NCBI RefSeq assembly: GCF_907164915.1
Contig: NC_061865.1
Location: 50,875,363-50,939,362, forward strand
Reading direction: 5' to 3'
DNA length: 64,000 nt
Origin: Impatiens glandulifera
Lineage: Eukaryota; Streptophyta; Magnoliopsida; Ericales; Balsaminaceae
Below the pieces are notes generated by a model, which saw only the letters and a list, made by a program, of their open reading frames with translations, was not told the DNA's origin and searched no databases. Position 1 is the first letter of the stretch. Each line of letters begins with the position of its first letter. Position numbers and translations under genes: made by a program. Shown piece after piece: positions 62,592 to 64,000 of this stretch.

Positions 62592-63522
62592 ATGTCTTCG
62601 TCTCCATGTGCAGCATGCAAGTTCCTCCGTCGTAAATGTACGCACGAATGCGTATTTGCTCCCTATTTCCCACCGGACAATCCTCAAAAGTTCGCCAATG
62701 TCCACAGAGTGTTCGGAGCGAGCAATGTTTCGAAGCTCTTAAGCGAATTACACGCCTCACAACGTGAAGAAGCTGTGAATTCCCTCTCATATGAAGCCGA
62801 ATTCCGCCTTCGCGATCCGGTATACGGTTGCGTAGGCATAATATCTGTTCTTCAACACCGGTTAAGTAAAATCCAATATGATCTAGCTATGGCAAGAGGA
62901 GAATTAGCTGGATATATTGGTTCTTCTGCTCTTATACCAAATCTATCATCTCATCCTCCAAACGATCTACAACAACAACACTCGAACAACCTCTCACACG
63001 CTTCTTCGGTCTTTCCCGGCGGACCTGGACCTGGACCTCACATGTCGCAGCATCATCATCATCATCAGTTGATAGGAGGGATGCAGCAGCAGCCTGATGG
63101 ACAACAATTGATGGTTAGGGATCATCAACATCAACAACAACAACAACAACAGTTCTATCATCAACAACAACAACAGATGATGGAGTTGCAACAATTTGCT
63201 GGAATGGGAGATAAGCTAGAGATGGTGAGGAAATCTCATTTTTTATAATAATGGTGGATTGGATCTGATATTGTAGATGTTACTAATTAAACAGGTTCAA
63301 ATGCATGATCAACCTCTTCTGGATTTGGGTAATTCTCATCAACAACATCATCATCATGATGGTGTTTATCAATTTCAACAACAACAACAACCGGAATTGT
63401 TGCTTCAGCATCAATCAGCACCGGAGGACCATCATCATCATCAACAACAGCGTCAGCCTCCAAAACTTGAACTTAAACCTAGTACCGAAGAAGGTCTAAG
63501 CGCTGATCATCCTTTTTGTTGA
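62592..63522 (+). CDS. LOB-domain (LBD/ASL) transcription factor, class I, LBD36/ASL1-like
   Basis: Plant-specific nuclear DNA-binding protein of 286 residues. Exons 62592-63224 and 63295-63522, joined in phase 0 (GATG|GTGAGG donor, AACAG acceptor). The LOB domain fills residues 5-105: the zinc-finger-like CX2CX6CX3C at Cys6, Cys9, Cys16 and Cys20; the GAS block from FANVHRVFGASN (34-45) to about residue 74; DPVYGCVG (75-82); and the leucine-zipper-like stretch to Leu105. After this comes a long Gln- and His-rich tail with runs such as HHHHH and QQQQQQQ, and the end LSADHPFC. The start SSSPCAACKFLRRKCTHECV matches the LBD36/ASL1 group better than AS2 itself, but the paralogue is not certain. 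Class I LBDs control organ boundaries and leaf/flower patterning. Confidence 0.92.
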
Positions 63523-64000
63523 ACTTTTTTTTTTTTTTATAATTATTTATTTTTATTTAGAATTCATTATAGGTTAGCTAATTATGAGTATAATCATTAT
63601 GGTTTTGATTTTCCAATGTGATTAGAAAATTCACATAAAAATATATATAATTTACTTGAGTTTTAAATATTTTTATACATAATTTTGTTTAAAATTGTTC
63701 ATTCTATATTTATTTTTATTTGAAATGGTTTAAAATTTCAAATAGTACAAAATGAATAACATAACTCAATGTATAAATATTTCTTATTTTATATATAGTC
63801 AAAATTTGAACCATAGGTTCCAACTAGGTTGTGTTTCTTAATTTAAATTAAAACTTATTTTTGACTAATAAACTAATTTCGTTTTCAAATAAAAATAAAT
63901 TATTCTCACTAAAGGGTAGTCATCGTTTTGGTGTAAGTCTTGTCACTAATAAAAAAAAATGATTTTTAAGGAGAGTAAAAACACTTGGAGAAGGGCAAAA
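63523..64000. other. LBD 3' region and intergenic
   Basis: A T run directly follows the stop, then AT-rich DNA with no visible gene up to the window end. Confidence 0.55.

Noticed and set aside
62994..63194. Minus-strand Leu-rich frame
   Set aside because: Antisense of the CAA/CAT (Gln/His) repeats of the LBD gene.

Overview
The window is nuclear DNA of a flowering plant, very probably a eudicot. It is strongly AT-rich, its genes have many short GT-AG introns, and it carries plant-only families (LBD transcription factor, multi-subunit plastid acetyl-CoA carboxylase alpha subunit with a long C-terminal extension) plus a dense load of plant transposon families. I cannot name the species. Exon coordinates were worked out by reading splice sites and checking phase by hand.

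Host genes, left to right: cytosolic ribosomal protein eL33/RPL35A (1470-2055, +); a nucleotide-sugar/triose-phosphate-translocator-like Golgi transporter of the At3g11320/At5g05820 type (12664-14316, +, 308 aa); a mitochondrial uncoupling protein UCP1/PUMP1 (19118-22999, +, 8 exons, 305 aa); a small reticulon-like protein (25872-24127, -, 4 exons, 209 aa); a tRNA-Phe(GAA) gene with an altered T-arm (28524-28452, -); the plastid acetyl-CoA carboxylase carboxyltransferase alpha subunit CAC3/accA (38528-31827, -, 10 coding exons, 746 aa); a Mpo1-like/DUF962 small membrane protein (43165-42827, -, 112 aa); and an LBD (LOB-domain) transcription factor close to LBD36/ASL1 (62592-63522, +, 2 exons, 286 aa). 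These are unrelated housekeeping or developmental genes, not a functional cluster.

Mobile and repeated DNA fills most of the rest: a short non-autonomous LTR element with a primer-binding site (3210-4627); a decayed Copia pol fragment split by a MITE with long terminal inverted repeats and an internal hairpin (9130-10790); a tRNA-derived SINE in a UCP1 intron; a family of Ac-like hAT miniature elements with at least five copies, one nested in another with a perfect 8-bp target duplication (39977-40464 inside 39922-40936); a pogo/Emigrant-Lemi1-like relic (29852-30663); a PIF/Harbinger-type MITE with TAA target duplication (49126-49695); and a Ty3/Gypsy RNase H scrap (about 47480-47580).

The most notable region is 52199-60756: one large Mutator-like element (MULE) bounded by long inverted repeats. 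Its left half carries a decayed MuDR-type transposase on + and its right half a DUF1985/Ulp1-peptidase gene on -, so the two genes converge as mudrA and mudrB do in MuDR. A CpG-rich 19-bp repeat module recurs at six or more places in the element, and a roughly 400-bp near-palindrome lies just inside the right end. Ulp1-carrying MULEs (Kaonashi type) are known; I do not know of a description of the 19-bp module or the palindrome in that context.
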